DNA of 64,000 nucleotides from Pseudobdellovibrionaceae bacterium (GCA_023898385.1 CP060220.1:1116001-1180000), one strand, 5' to 3'. Shown: positions 8,997 through 18,099, numbered from the stretch's first letter. Numbers and translations are program-made. The notes: generated from the letters alone by a model not told the origin.

Positions 8997-10130
8997 TTGT
9001 CTGAAGCAACTGGCAAGCCCCATCGCATAGCTGTGGTCATCCACGATCTCAACTTAAAAGGGGGACAAGACCGCTGCACGCTTGAGATTGCAAAGCACTT
9101 AAGCCATCAGGTACCGGTGGATATTTTCGCCTACACCTTTACCGACTTTCGTCCTGAGCAGTGGGGCACGGTGAGTTTCCATCCTATTAAACCTTTAATC
9201 CGAAGACCCCTGCCGATAAAAGACCTTTGGTTTCAGCAAAAAACGGGATGGTTAAAATCCACATTAGCACCCCATACGCAAGTACACGCGGCTGGCGCCT
9301 GCACCACGCAGTCAGATGTTATACATGTCCATTTTGTGCAATCCGCATGGAACGAGACACAGGCAAGCCCCTATCATCAGATGCTTAGAAAATACAAAGT
9401 GGCCATGGAAAGGGCCATTTTTACCAACGACAAAAAATTCATAGCCATTTCAAGCAACATTAAAGATGAACTGATTCACCACCTCGACATCAAAGCTGAA
9501 AACATCGCGGTTATTCCCCATGGCGTGAACAATATTGAATTTCAGCCTCAAGAATTAGCTGACCCCAATGGTCACGAGCGACAGCAGTGGCGTCACCAAC
9601 ACTCCATTGATGAAAAAGACTTTCACGTGCTGTTTGCAGGAGCTCTCAATGAGCGAAAAGGTTTAAGCTTGTTACTACGAGCCTTAGCCCTTTTTCATAA
9701 CCCTAAAATTAAACTTTCTGTGGTTGGCGGCGGAAACCCTCAAAGTTTTAAAAAGCTAAGTCGTGAACTGGAACTTTCTGATCGGGTGAATTTTTTGGGG
9801 CCGCAGTCCACAATGGCCCCCATCTACCGCAGCGCTGATGCGGTGGTCATGCCATCCATGTATGAACCGTTTGGACTTGTGGGCCTGGAAGCCTTGGCAT
9901 GTGGAGTGCCCCTTGTGGTTTCTGAAAATGCCGGCGTCTGCGACATCCTCACCAATCAGTCAGACAGCCTCTTTCTTCCACAAAATCCTCAACCTCAAAA
10001 CATTCATGAAATACTTCAAGAACTTTTTGAAAACCCTGAAAAAGCATTATCCTTAAGAAATGAAGGCCTCAAAACAGCCAGTGCCCGACCCTGGTCACTG
10101 GTTGCTAAAGAATATCTCCATGCATTTTGA
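8997..10130 (+). CDS. Glycosyltransferase family 4 protein
   Basis: A 377-residue GT4 protein. The start is a TTG at 8997, backed by an AGGGAG ribosome binding site five to six bases upstream. The N-terminus IAVVIHDLNLKGGQDRCTLE carries the glycine loop and VIHVHFVQSAW the usual H-x-H strand of heptosyl/mannosyl-type enzymes. The C-domain shows VLFAGALNERKGLSLLLRAL and EPFGLVGLEALACGVPLVV (E-x7-E). It stands alone on the plus strand between two minus-strand genes, divergent from the preceding glycosyltransferase. Substrate unknown. Confidence 0.85.
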   Translation: MSEATGKPHRIAVVIHDLNLKGGQDRCTLEIAKHLSHQVPVDIFAYTFTDFRPEQWGTVSFHPIKPLIRRPLPIKDLWFQQKTGWLKSTLAPHTQVHAAGACTTQSDVIHVHFVQSAWNETQASPYHQMLRKYKVAMERAIFTNDKKFIAISSNIKDELIHHLDIKAENIAVIPHGVNNIEFQPQELADPNGHERQQWRHQHSIDEKDFHVLFAGALNERKGLSLLLRALALFHNPKIKLSVVGGGNPQSFKKLSRELELSDRVNFLGPQSTMAPIYRSADAVVMPSMYEPFGLVGLEALACGVPLVVSENAGVCDILTNQSDSLFLPQNPQPQNIHEILQELFENPEKALSLRNEGLKTASARPWSLVAKEYLHAF

Positions 10131-10195
10131 TTGTAATATTTAAAGCCAAAGAGTTCGTGCTACTCTCAACTGATATCTTATCCCGCAATAATGAC

Positions 10196-11542
10196 TCAGT
10201 CGTCGCTGGATAACCTCATCAAAACACCCGAGAAAAACCAAAAGAAACTAGACTCAGGGTTATAGAGAACGCCTTCGGCTCCGTATAAACCTACAACGCT
10301 AGCTGTTAATGCCGACAATATGGCAAGCTGCAAGGATCGCTTTTGTGGGTCTTTTTGATCTCTCAAACTAAAAAATCCTCGAATGAGAATTCCAAACAAG
10401 ATAAATGTTAAAAGCAACATACCGGGAAACCCTAGCTCCACCAATGAGGCAATCCAAAAATTATCAGCAAAAAAATGATCGGCTGAAAAATAGGGATCGC
10501 GGTTTCTTAACTTCTCAAAAGCACCACCGGCAGCCCCCACACGCGCAAGACCCGCCCCAAAAGGAACCTCTACTAAATACTTGGTGAACCGCTCCCACGC
10601 TCCCCTTCTGGCATGGCTCATGGAATCATATTCAAAGGTGGTCAACGACCGCTTCACCGCTCGAACGTTCTCAGCGTAGGAGTCTTCGGCGTAGTTGGTC
10701 AGCTGTGGTAAAAAGTAAAAGGTTGATCCCACCAATAGACTTGTGAGGGCAAAGTTATATGCGGCCCTTCGCCACGACAGCCGACCTATGCGCACAAGAT
10801 TGCCCAGGTAATACATACTTACCCCAAAAAGGGTTTTGAAAATAGCCGAGCGCACTTGGCACAGAACAAGTGTTAGTCCCAAAAATGGAGCCGCTAAGAT
10901 CATCAACACACGCATGAGCTTCGAGCGATTGTTAAAAATCATATATACGACTAGGGGTGTGACTAAGAAAATCCATACGGCGGGAGCCCCGGGCAAATTA
11001 GTCAAACCAAAAGGGCGAAAGGCTTGATCGGCAAACTTTGAAAGCTGAACACTGTACCTAGAGTGTAGAGCCAAAACACTGTCTGGCCCGGTTAGCCCCT
11101 GATAAACACCAGTAAATGTATGGACCAACGTGATCCCTATCCAGGGCCAAATAAAAAAGTGTACATCTTTAACCGATTTCACCAAGTAAAAGCCAAAAAA
11201 GTAGAGAGTAAACATGGACACATACACTTTAGCGCCCGCCACCGATGAAAATAAGCTCAATGAATAGGGGTGAAAAATATTAATCAGCACCCAAAAAAAG
11301 TGGAAGGCAAATAGAAGTGTAAAGGGAGGCAGTCGCTCTGGCTTTCTTCGATACAGATAGTTTTCAATAAGGGCCTTTGCGCAAAGGGCCACCACCAGGA
11401 TATCGGCCCCCACATGCACGAAGGGGTGATAATTTGAAATCACCTTAAAAAAGCCGTCAAATCCTATATAGAGAAATACAACAAATGTTGCGACTTTGAG
11501 CGGTAAAAAAAAAAGCGGCGAGCCCCGAAGCCGCCAGTCCAA
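10196..11542 (-). CDS. Wzy/WaaL-type polysaccharide polymerase or ligase (main reading frame, probably 5'-frameshifted)
   Basis: A 448-residue protein with about ten or more membrane helices and a large periplasmic loop before the last helices (DSMSHARRGAWERFTKYLVE to the HFFADNFW region). This is the Wzy_C/O-antigen ligase architecture, where the loop carries the catalytic Arg/His residues. The family joins repeat units or transfers chains in the periplasm. The reading frame as it stands would start at a TTG (11540-11542) in the middle of a hydrophobic stretch. An open frame ending in another helix hairpin lies directly upstream in a different frame, across a run of ten A/T pairs at 11505-11514. 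The intact protein was probably about 50 residues longer at its N-terminus. Confidence 0.75.
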   Translation of the reverse strand: MDWRLRGSPLFFLPLKVATFVVFLYIGFDGFFKVISNYHPFVHVGADILVVALCAKALIENYLYRRKPERLPPFTLLFAFHFFWVLINIFHPYSLSLFSSVAGAKVYVSMFTLYFFGFYLVKSVKDVHFFIWPWIGITLVHTFTGVYQGLTGPDSVLALHSRYSVQLSKFADQAFRPFGLTNLPGAPAVWIFLVTPLVVYMIFNNRSKLMRVLMILAAPFLGLTLVLCQVRSAIFKTLFGVSMYYLGNLVRIGRLSWRRAAYNFALTSLLVGSTFYFLPQLTNYAEDSYAENVRAVKRSLTTFEYDSMSHARRGAWERFTKYLVEVPFGAGLARVGAAGGAFEKLRNRDPYFSADHFFADNFWIASLVELGFPGMLLLTFILFGILIRGFFSLRDQKDPQKRSLQLAILSALTASVVGLYGAEGVLYNPESSFFWFFSGVLMRLSSDD

Positions 11543-11642
11543 TCATGGACCAGGATTTGAGATCGAGATAATTAAAAGACAGACCGAGCACAAAAACAAT
11601 AAATGAAGCTGCGGCAAAAATGTACTGCTGACGTAGATTCAT
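11457..11642 (-). other. Out-of-frame 5' part of the polymerase/ligase gene across a 10-base homopolymer
   Basis: From the ATG at 11640-11642 the frame reads MNLRQQYIFAAASFIVFVLG, then SMIGLAASGLAAFFF, a typical pair of membrane helices, and runs out of frame soon after a T10 run (minus strand; A10 at 11505-11514 on the plus strand). Removing one T (or adding two) joins this frame to the downstream one as LAAFF-LPLKVATFVVFLYIG, giving a continuous multi-helix start. The simplest reading is one gene of about 500 codons with a frameshift at the homopolymer. The shift could be a sequencing error, a true mutation, slippage-rescued expression, or phase variation. Taken alone, the 5' piece is not a convincing separate gene. 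Confidence 0.6.
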
Positions 11643-11733
11643 AGGTTTATTCTGCCACAACCGCTCACTATTGAAACTCTCCTAGAGAATTTCTGGACCC
11701 TTTTTCTTTTTTAAGAAATAATTGCTGTATATT

Positions 11734-12918
11734 ATGGCAAAACCTTTTCGTCTTCTGATCACAGCCTTCGACTATCGTCCCCGCCTGGGCGGAGTGGCCA
11801 CCTGCGCCGACCACCTGGCGGAGGCCCTCGCCCGCCGGGATGACATGGACGTTTTAGTCTTAGCCCCTCATCATCCCGACGAAAAGCATCACGACCAAGG
11901 TCGACCTTTTCCGGTAAAGAGAGTCACCCTTCCGGACGAGGCGTTTTTAGCTGTCACTCCTTTTTCATGGAGAATTCGACGGGCCGCTAAAGAGTTTAAG
12001 CCGAATGCCATACTCAACACCCTGTGGCTGCCCGATGCTCTGGCCACTGCCGCGGCAAATTCACTATGGGGCATTGCCACCCCCTATTACATTTTAACCC
12101 ACGCCGTTGAAGTTTTAGAATCTAACCGCACACTTAAAAAAAGAATAAGGCAGTCCCTACAGGGCTTGAAATATCGCTGCTTTAGAGGAGCAAAAAAAAT
12201 TTTTGCCGTGAGTGATTACACAAAACATCTTGTGCATCAAAACACCCAATCACCCCTTGAGAAAATCGTCACTGTATTTAACGGAGTAGATACAAAAGAA
12301 TTCTATCCCGAAAATGCCTCCAAAAACCTCATAGAGAAACACCAACTGCAGGGAAAAACTGTTTTATTGACCATTTCCCGCCTGGTGCCCAACAAGGGAG
12401 TCGATCAAGTCCTGGCGGCGCTGGCAAAGCTCTCTCCCCTTTCTCACTACATGAAGTATTTGATTTGTGGCACAGGTCCAGATGAAAACCGACTGAGACA
12501 GCTCAGTTCTAATTATAAACTGGACCGCGTGGTGGAGTTTGTTGGCGCCGTACATCCACAAGATCTCCGAGACTATTACAATGTTTGCGACGTATTTTTG
12601 CTAGTCTCAAGAGAGGATCTCAACTTACCGGCCACGGAAGGTTTTGGAATCGTATTTTTAGAAGCGGCTGCCTGTGGCAAACCATCAATTGGAGGAGATA
12701 GCGGCGGCATTCCCGATGCTATCAAAAACGGAGTGACCGGCTGGCTTGTGCCCCCCTCAAATCCAGATCAACTAGCCAATACATTAAAGTCAGTGCTGCT
12801 TGACCCCGTTGAGCGAAAAAAACGCGGAGATGCGGCCCTGCTGCGGGTGCGGTCTGAATTCACCTGGGATCACATTGCCGAGAAATTCGCCCGCCAGTTT
12901 ATAGAGGATCAACTGTGA
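11734..12918 (+). CDS. Glycosyltransferase family 4 protein
   Basis: The protein starts MAKPFRLLITAFDYRPRLGG, with the G-G-V-A loop of GT4 enzymes, and is about 394 residues long. The middle has KKIFAVSDYTKHLV and VFNGVDTKEFYPEN (the V-x-N-G-V-D signature before the donor domain). The C-domain has LLTISRLVPNKGVDQVLAAL and EGFGIVFLEAAACGKPSIGG (E-x7-E). The sequence is close in style to PimB-like mannosyltransferases. I prefer the ATG at 11734; an in-frame TTG at 11722 would add four residues. Its end overlaps the next glycosyltransferase start by four bases (GTGA), so the pair is translationally coupled. Confidence 0.85.
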   Translation: MAKPFRLLITAFDYRPRLGGVATCADHLAEALARRDDMDVLVLAPHHPDEKHHDQGRPFPVKRVTLPDEAFLAVTPFSWRIRRAAKEFKPNAILNTLWLPDALATAAANSLWGIATPYYILTHAVEVLESNRTLKKRIRQSLQGLKYRCFRGAKKIFAVSDYTKHLVHQNTQSPLEKIVTVFNGVDTKEFYPENASKNLIEKHQLQGKTVLLTISRLVPNKGVDQVLAALAKLSPLSHYMKYLICGTGPDENRLRQLSSNYKLDRVVEFVGAVHPQDLRDYYNVCDVFLLVSREDLNLPATEGFGIVFLEAAACGKPSIGGDSGGIPDAIKNGVTGWLVPPSNPDQLANTLKSVLLDPVERKKRGDAALLRVRSEFTWDHIAEKFARQFIEDQL

Positions 12919-14090
12919 AAGTGGCGTTTTATACCATAGCCACCCATCTAGGCGGCGCCGAACGAAGCCTACTTGATATTGTGACCCGACTGGATCGGCA
13001 ATCAAATGGCCGTTACACGCCCTGGGTAATTCTCCCGCAATCGGGCGGCCCCATGGTGGAGGTATTAGAAAAAAATAAAATCGAATTTGAAGTACTGCCC
13101 TTTCCCGATCAATTTTTAAAGGTGTCGAGACAAAACTTTTTGAATGACACGCTAAAGGCACTCCCTCAGCTCCCCCACATCACTCAATATGTTAATCAGC
13201 TGACAAAACTATTAAAAACTTCGTCTCCCCATCTTGTGCATACTTCGGGAATTAAGTGCCATTTGTTGGCCGGCCAAACTTTGCCGTGGCATAAAACGCC
13301 TGTGCTTTGCCACCTGCGCGACATCTTGCCGCAGGGTCTGACCTTAAAGCTGCTGCGTGCAATGGCCCGACAAAAAAACTTTCACCTCGTGGCCAACTCG
13401 AAAAGCACGGCCCACACTCTCGCCCCACATCCTGCCCATGTGGTTTATAACGGCATTGATGTTCATCGATTTATACCTAAAAAAGGCTCCACATTTAGAG
13501 ACCACCTCAAGCTTGATGAGTCCACTCCCCTGGTGGGAATCGTGGCCGTTCTAGCTCAATGGAAGGGTCAAATGCAGTTTATCGAAATGACCAAACAACT
13601 GGTTAACGAGGGGTCCACGGCTCATTTCATTATTGTGGGTGACCCTATTTATGACACCAGCTCCGACGAAAATTACAAAGACCAACTGACGGCCCAAATT
13701 AAATCCCTGGGGCTACAACAACGGGTGCATCTGGTTGGATACATTGATCCACCAGAAGTGGCCATGCAAGGTTTAGATATTGTCGTTCACGCCTCCACAA
13801 AACCAGAAGCCTTTGGCCGCGTGATTATAGAGGCCATGGCCTGCGAACGCCCCGTTGTGGCTGCCAATCAGGGTGGTCCCACAGAAATTATTGATCCCGG
13901 TGTTACCGGCCTGCTGTACCCCATGGGTGATGTGGATGCCATGGCAAAAAGTGTAAAGCATCTTTTGGACAATCCTGAACGGCGTGAAAAAATAGGTCAA
14001 GTAGCGAGGGCTGCAGTGTCGCAAAGGTTTTCCGTTGAAGCTATGGTCGATGGAATTATCAAGGTTTATGATCAAATTGAGCCGTACTAA
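12915..14090 (+). CDS. Glycosyltransferase family 4 protein
   Basis: A 391-residue GT4 enzyme beginning with GTG within the GTGA overlap with the gene before it. N-terminus: VAFYTIATHLGGAERSLLDI, the G-G-A-E-R-x-L acceptor loop. The N-domain contains SPHLVHTSGIKCHLLAG. The C-domain contains VGIVAVLAQWKGQMQFIEM and EAFGRVIIEAMACERPVVA (E-x7-E). It is the second gene of a two-gene plus-strand unit and very likely adds the sugar before or after its partner's. Substrates are unknown. Confidence 0.85.
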   Translation: MKVAFYTIATHLGGAERSLLDIVTRLDRQSNGRYTPWVILPQSGGPMVEVLEKNKIEFEVLPFPDQFLKVSRQNFLNDTLKALPQLPHITQYVNQLTKLLKTSSPHLVHTSGIKCHLLAGQTLPWHKTPVLCHLRDILPQGLTLKLLRAMARQKNFHLVANSKSTAHTLAPHPAHVVYNGIDVHRFIPKKGSTFRDHLKLDESTPLVGIVAVLAQWKGQMQFIEMTKQLVNEGSTAHFIIVGDPIYDTSSDENYKDQLTAQIKSLGLQQRVHLVGYIDPPEVAMQGLDIVVHASTKPEAFGRVIIEAMACERPVVAANQGGPTEIIDPGVTGLLYPMGDVDAMAKSVKHLLDNPERREKIGQVARAAVSQRFSVEAMVDGIIKVYDQIEPY

Positions 14091-14137
14091 GTTTTACATG
14101 CTAGGTTTTAAAAACTGTAATCTCTTTGATGGGCACC

Positions 14138-14386
14138 TTATTTTTGCTTATCGACCCAATCTTGCATCAGCTTCTTGATCATTGTCTGGTATTTTACATT
14201 ATGCAGCTCAGCTTTTTTGCGAAATACTTCTAATAACCTTTCGTCGACCTTTAGGCTGATGAGTTTTGATTTCGAGGGTTTTGTGTGTAGCTTGCGATAG
14301 TCTTCCAAAAACCTAAGAATTTCTCTCGGTTTCATTTTTCGACACTGCTCAAGATACTCTTTACTGAAGTACTGGACGGTTTTCAT
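14138..14386 (-). CDS. Ribbon-helix-helix (CopG-type) antitoxin-like protein
   Basis: An 82-residue basic protein. The C-terminal half, KLISLKVDERLLEVFRKKAE followed by VKYQTMIKKLMQDWV, fits a CopG/BrnA-type ribbon-helix-helix: a short beta strand (LISLKV), helix A and helix B with the turn NVKYQT. Such proteins bind palindromic operators as dimers and often repress their own operon while neutralising a partner. The N-terminal half (about 40 residues) would be the toxin-contacting part. The ATG overlaps the stop of the nucleotidyltransferase gene by four bases, which makes them a co-translated pair. Antitoxin function is inferred from fold and context only. Confidence 0.65.
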   Translation of the reverse strand: MKTVQYFSKEYLEQCRKMKPREILRFLEDYRKLHTKPSKSKLISLKVDERLLEVFRKKAELHNVKYQTMIKKLMQDWVDKQK

Positions 14387-14844
14387 TTCAACGCCTCCAA
14401 TGCTTTAATATCTTCAAGATCTTGCTTACGGCCCGATTTCTTTTTCATTTTGATGAGGTCGTCAACAGCGAGCACGGGCAAACTCTCAGGGCCCACCTTG
14501 ACGTTTTTTACACTTAACTTTTTCAAATCTTCAGTCAAAATGATATCTACGATTTTGGACGGATCTTTGTAGTCTATGAATGACCACGCTATTAGGTTTC
14601 GATTTTTAATGTACTCCTCACGGAATTGGTAGACTTCCCGCCCAGACACTGGCAGTCGGGGCGTGAGCCCAAGAGATTTCAACGCGGCTTCAGCCTTAAC
14701 AAATTGTGCCTCTGAAATTTGAATGATTACATCTATATCAACGGTTCCCCGCACAGCTCCATGCAGAGCCACTGCGTACCCCCCAACTATAGCGTAACGA
14801 ACTTTTTTAGCTTTCAAAGCCCGACAAACCTCGACCAAAAACAT
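14383..14844 (-). CDS. Nucleotidyltransferase-fold protein, probable toxin partner (MNT/AbiEii-like)
   Basis: A 153-residue stand-alone nucleotidyltransferase of the Pol-beta superfamily. Residues about 16-40 read VRYAIVGGYAVALHGAVRGT followed by VDIDVII. This is the G-G-x8-G-x3-R-x-T-x-D-x-D active site, with the two metal-binding aspartates. A third acidic strand is likely in KIVDIIL. The C-terminus has LAVDDLIKMKKKSGRKQDLE, the helix found in DUF6036/AbiEii-like enzymes that position the substrate. Such proteins nucleotidylate tRNA or a partner protein in some toxin-antitoxin systems. Its start is four bases from a 24-bp perfect palindrome, and its end overlaps the ribbon-helix-helix gene. 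Nothing here links it to polysaccharide synthesis, so it is probably an inserted module. Confidence 0.7.
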   Translation of the reverse strand: MFLVEVCRALKAKKVRYAIVGGYAVALHGAVRGTVDIDVIIQISEAQFVKAEAALKSLGLTPRLPVSGREVYQFREEYIKNRNLIAWSFIDYKDPSKIVDIILTEDLKKLSVKNVKVGPESLPVLAVDDLIKMKKKSGRKQDLEDIKALEALK

Positions 14845-14848
14845 GCCT

Positions 14849-14872
14849 TAAGTATATACTAGTATATACTTA
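14849..14872. promoter_or_regulatory. 24-bp perfect palindrome, likely operator of the nucleotidyltransferase/RHH pair
   Basis: The site is a perfect palindrome with centre TATACTAGTATA, starting four bases upstream of the nucleotidyltransferase ATG. It contains TATACT elements resembling a -10 box, so a bound ribbon-helix-helix dimer would block both RNA polymerase and the ribosome binding site. Autoregulation by the RHH protein is inferred from position and symmetry. Confidence 0.6.
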
Positions 14873-15015
14873 TTACTAGCAAAAAAAAATAGCGTAATTC
14901 GACAATTATCAAGGCGGCTCTAACAAGGTCAAGCCTGCAAACAGCCCCCTGTCAAATCTGTCTGCGCAACAAATCGCAATACTACTTTGATTTCTGTTCC
15001 TAATGGAGTGGAGCC

Positions 15016-16164
15016 CTAACTGACCTGGCGTAAATCGTTGATCTTTTGTTGTTCTGATAAGCTTTCAAATAGCGCCAAATAACTATTTATCATCTCTGCG
15101 GATTGAAACTGCGATTCAAACCGCAGACGCGCGGCTTTCCCCATTTTTGATCGCATTAAATCATCAGATAATAATTTACCAATAGCATGGGCGAGCAGCT
15201 TGGCGTTATTGGGTGGCACCTGCAATCCCGTTTCACCATCTGCATTCACAAAGCGCACTCCCGATTCGAGCGATGTTGAAACAACAGGCTTTCCACAAGC
15301 CATCGCCTCAACCATAGACATACCAAATGCTTCGCTCTTGTCTATTGAAGGTAAAACGAGTAATTCACAGCCATGTAAAAGTGAAGCAAATTCATTGCTG
15401 TCCTCTACCCGTCCTAAAAATTCGATTCGATCGTCGATGCCTAATTCTTTGGCATAGGCCATAAGCGCTGGCTTCTCTGGGCCTCGGCCAACGATAACTA
15501 ATTTCTGTTCAATGTGTTGCATAGCCTCAAACAAAATATGTAACCCCTTATAGGGCACAAGCCTTCCGACAAAAAGCAAAAATGATCCGAAGCGGTTTTT
15601 GTTGTCTTCGAGCAGCTGCTGACCTTGTTCGTTCAGTATCAACGCATCTTCTCGAATACCAAATGGAATGATATCGCACTTGTGGGCATAATCTTTTAGG
15701 GTATGACTGTACTCCACATGATACTGGGTGGCCGCTACGATTCTTTGAGATTTATTCAACGCCCGTTTTAGAAATGGCCTATAAAAGGGCAAAAGCCATT
15801 TCTGCCTGACAACGTCGCAGTGGTAGGTTGTGACCAAAATGCCACGAAGCTTCATTATACCGAGTGCTAATTCGGCCAAAGGATTTGGCGAGTGCAAGTG
15901 AATCACGTCAAAGTCATTTGCAATTTCAATCAGGCGTTTCACGAATGATAGGCTTAATGGTTGGGATGCCAATACCCCCATATGAGACATTCGCTCCACG
16001 TGAACACCATTTATTGTTTCTTTATCTGACCGGCCATCTTCCGAATAACACAAGACTGTGACATCATGCCCATGGGCCACCAAGCCCTCAGACAGATCTC
16101 GAGTCACCGTCTCAATGCCGCCGAGATGGGGGTAATAATATTTGCCCACGTGTAAAATACGCAT
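15016..16164 (-). CDS. Glycosyltransferase family 4 protein
   Basis: A 382-residue GT4 enzyme, the most canonical in the locus. It begins MRILHVGKYYYPHLGGIETV (the P-x-x-G-G-I-E loop), then DVIHLHSPNPLAELAL, then donor-domain LLFVGRLVPYKGLHILFEAM, and EAFGMSMVEAMACGKPVVS as the E-x7-E signature. The pattern resembles mannosyl- or galactosyltransferases of capsule and O-antigen clusters. A FkbM methyltransferase gene lies just upstream on the same strand with a 37-base gap, so the two are probably co-transcribed. Confidence 0.87.
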   Translation of the reverse strand: MRILHVGKYYYPHLGGIETVTRDLSEGLVAHGHDVTVLCYSEDGRSDKETINGVHVERMSHMGVLASQPLSLSFVKRLIEIANDFDVIHLHSPNPLAELALGIMKLRGILVTTYHCDVVRQKWLLPFYRPFLKRALNKSQRIVAATQYHVEYSHTLKDYAHKCDIIPFGIREDALILNEQGQQLLEDNKNRFGSFLLFVGRLVPYKGLHILFEAMQHIEQKLVIVGRGPEKPALMAYAKELGIDDRIEFLGRVEDSNEFASLLHGCELLVLPSIDKSEAFGMSMVEAMACGKPVVSTSLESGVRFVNADGETGLQVPPNNAKLLAHAIGKLLSDDLMRSKMGKAARLRFESQFQSAEMINSYLALFESLSEQQKINDLRQVS

Positions 16165-16201
16165 AGAAACTTATCGGCAAAATTTTGTTTGGTTTTAACC
16201 G

Positions 16202-16921
16202 CTAAGCGCCGTTTCTCAAAAAAATCAAAGAATAGGCACACACCGACTTTAGACTGTAGTCTCTGTCTTTTAAAAAGCTATAAATTCGACTGGGCGCTTC
16301 GGGATGACTCAATGTATATTCGTGATCCTCAACCACCACGACTTTTGGCCTGTAGGATTGCCAATCCATAGACTGCAAAACTTCAAGATCAAAGTTTTCC
16401 ACATCTACAGACAGAAAATCGATTTCACGACCTTTGGGCACATGAGTATGAAGCAAGTCCCTTAATGGGGCCACATTCACCTCAAGTTTTTGTTGAACTT
16501 CTACTCCTCTAGCCTGACAAACTTGCACGTATTCTTGGGAGAACGTATTACATAGGGGATCCTGCATTTTGTAGTAAACAAGTCGAGAAATCTCTGCCCC
16601 CACCCCACAATTGAGGTTTGTGTCTCGAGGCCGCATCCGTCGAAATAGTGAAATCACATCCGGATTTGGCTCAATGTTTATCCCTTGAAATTTACGACGA
16701 CGATAGAAAAAGTAGGTGTTTGAATAATGCCGTGGGTGAAATGCCCCCACATCCACAAAAAACCCTCCGTACTTGTTGTCTAAGAGATAATTGATAATGA
16801 TGTCCTCACCAAATTGTGAATAATGTAAGCTGGCCCAACCACTGACGTAGTCGTTCCAGGCTTCATACAGTCGCCGGTGATATTTATCTGGCACCATACC
16901 TTTTACAATATCTCGAATCAT
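16202..16921 (-). CDS. FkbM-family methyltransferase
   Basis: A 239-residue methyltransferase. Residues about 37-75 read SQFGEDIIINYLLDNKYGGF and then FVDVGAFHPRHYSNTYFF, the FkbM-type SAM motif I. INIEPNPD supplies the acidic residue binding the ribose, and IDFLSVDVENFDLEVLQSMD matches the family's conserved D-V-E-x-x-D-x-x-V-L segment. In polysaccharide loci these enzymes O-methylate sugar residues. It sits upstream of the GT4 gene at 15016-16164 on the same strand and is divergent from the acyltransferase. Confidence 0.85.
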   Translation of the reverse strand: MIRDIVKGMVPDKYHRRLYEAWNDYVSGWASLHYSQFGEDIIINYLLDNKYGGFFVDVGAFHPRHYSNTYFFYRRRKFQGINIEPNPDVISLFRRMRPRDTNLNCGVGAEISRLVYYKMQDPLCNTFSQEYVQVCQARGVEVQQKLEVNVAPLRDLLHTHVPKGREIDFLSVDVENFDLEVLQSMDWQSYRPKVVVVEDHEYTLSHPEAPSRIYSFLKDRDYSLKSVCAYSLIFLRNGA

Positions 16922-17001
16922 GACATTTTCCCCGCTGCCGGTTTGAGATATCAGTATAACGCTTCCTTTGACCTGAGTCCGGTCCAGTTTATAATGTTTT
17001 T

Positions 17002-18099
17002 ATGATAAAAAACGACTCTCTCCACAGTTACTTTCCCATGCTCGATGGCATTCGGGCTATTAGTATCATTTGGGTGGTGTTGCACCACCTCCCCGTCTCG
17101 GTTCCGCCATGGCTTGAGGCCATACGACTTCGCGGGGACCTCGGAGTTGAGTTGTTTTTTGCCGTGAGCGGATTTCTGGTGACGCGAAGCCTTTGGCAAT
17201 GTGTAGAAAGAGCCCCTGAGAACTCTAAAAGAACTGTGCTCTATGATTTCTTCATTCGTCGAACCAGTCGAATTTTCCCACCCTATTATCTCACCCTTTT
17301 GGGACTGACGGTGGTGGCTCTCGTTGCCGACAAGTCCCTTTATGCAAAACTTCAATCTGTTTCTGACATTATCTGGTCTTGGCCATTGTATCTATACAAT
17401 TATGCGAAGTTTCACACCGCTGGCGACATACCCGGCGCACTTAACGTGATGTGGTCTCTCGCATTTGAAGAGCAGTTTTATATATTTATTATGTTAGGAT
17501 TTGCCCTCTTCAACAAAAATCTTAAAGGCCTCTTGCTTATGACAGCCCTAGGCTCGATTGCTTGGAGAGGAACGCTGGCATTCGCTTCTCCTGAATCCAT
17601 CACTCCTGCGCAATTGCAGGTTTATAGCCACTTAAGAATGGATGCCATCATTTGGGGATGCCTAGGGTGGATGTATTTCAGTCATATGGCTGCATGGAAA
17701 TGGGTTCGAAAACCACTCACTCTTTGGCTGTCTCTAGCTGCCGCTCTGCTCACTGCGGGATTGCACCATCTTAATGAAGATGTGTTCTATTGGTCTTTTA
17801 TTTATACCCTGATTGCACCGGCATTTACCTTTTTTGTGTTGTTGTTGGCACTCAATAGGGACCATAAATTAAGCCGGTGGCTGTCAAATAAAATTCTAGT
17901 TGCTGTTGGTGTCGTGTCATATGAAATCTATCTTGTTCACCAAGTTTTTGTCGGCGCGTATGTTCGGTTTGGATTTAGCAAACACCCTTGGCTCTACATT
18001 TTGATAGTTATTATTTCAGCAATTTTGGCAGCCCTTCTGTTTCACCGATTGTTTAGCAAACCCGTGCAAAAATTTATCCGTAAGAAATATAGCTCTTAG
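17002..18099 (+). CDS. Acyltransferase 3 family membrane protein (OafA/YrhL-like)
   Basis: A 365-residue protein with about ten membrane helices. It starts with the acyltransferase-3 hallmark MLDGIRAISIIWVVLHHLPV, including the histidine pair used in acyl transfer. It then has ELFFAVSGFLVTRSLW, the RRTSRIFPPYYLTL arginine motif and NVMWSLAFEEQFYIF, all standard for the family. These enzymes move acetyl or other acyl groups across the inner membrane onto surface sugars. It has no SGNH extension. The gene stands in the polysaccharide locus and its 3' end overlaps the convergent glycosyltransferase by 26 bases. Confidence 0.88.
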   Translation: MIKNDSLHSYFPMLDGIRAISIIWVVLHHLPVSVPPWLEAIRLRGDLGVELFFAVSGFLVTRSLWQCVERAPENSKRTVLYDFFIRRTSRIFPPYYLTLLGLTVVALVADKSLYAKLQSVSDIIWSWPLYLYNYAKFHTAGDIPGALNVMWSLAFEEQFYIFIMLGFALFNKNLKGLLLMTALGSIAWRGTLAFASPESITPAQLQVYSHLRMDAIIWGCLGWMYFSHMAAWKWVRKPLTLWLSLAAALLTAGLHHLNEDVFYWSFIYTLIAPAFTFFVLLLALNRDHKLSRWLSNKILVAVGVVSYEIYLVHQVFVGAYVRFGFSKHPWLYILIVIISAILAALLFHRLFSKPVQKFIRKKYSS

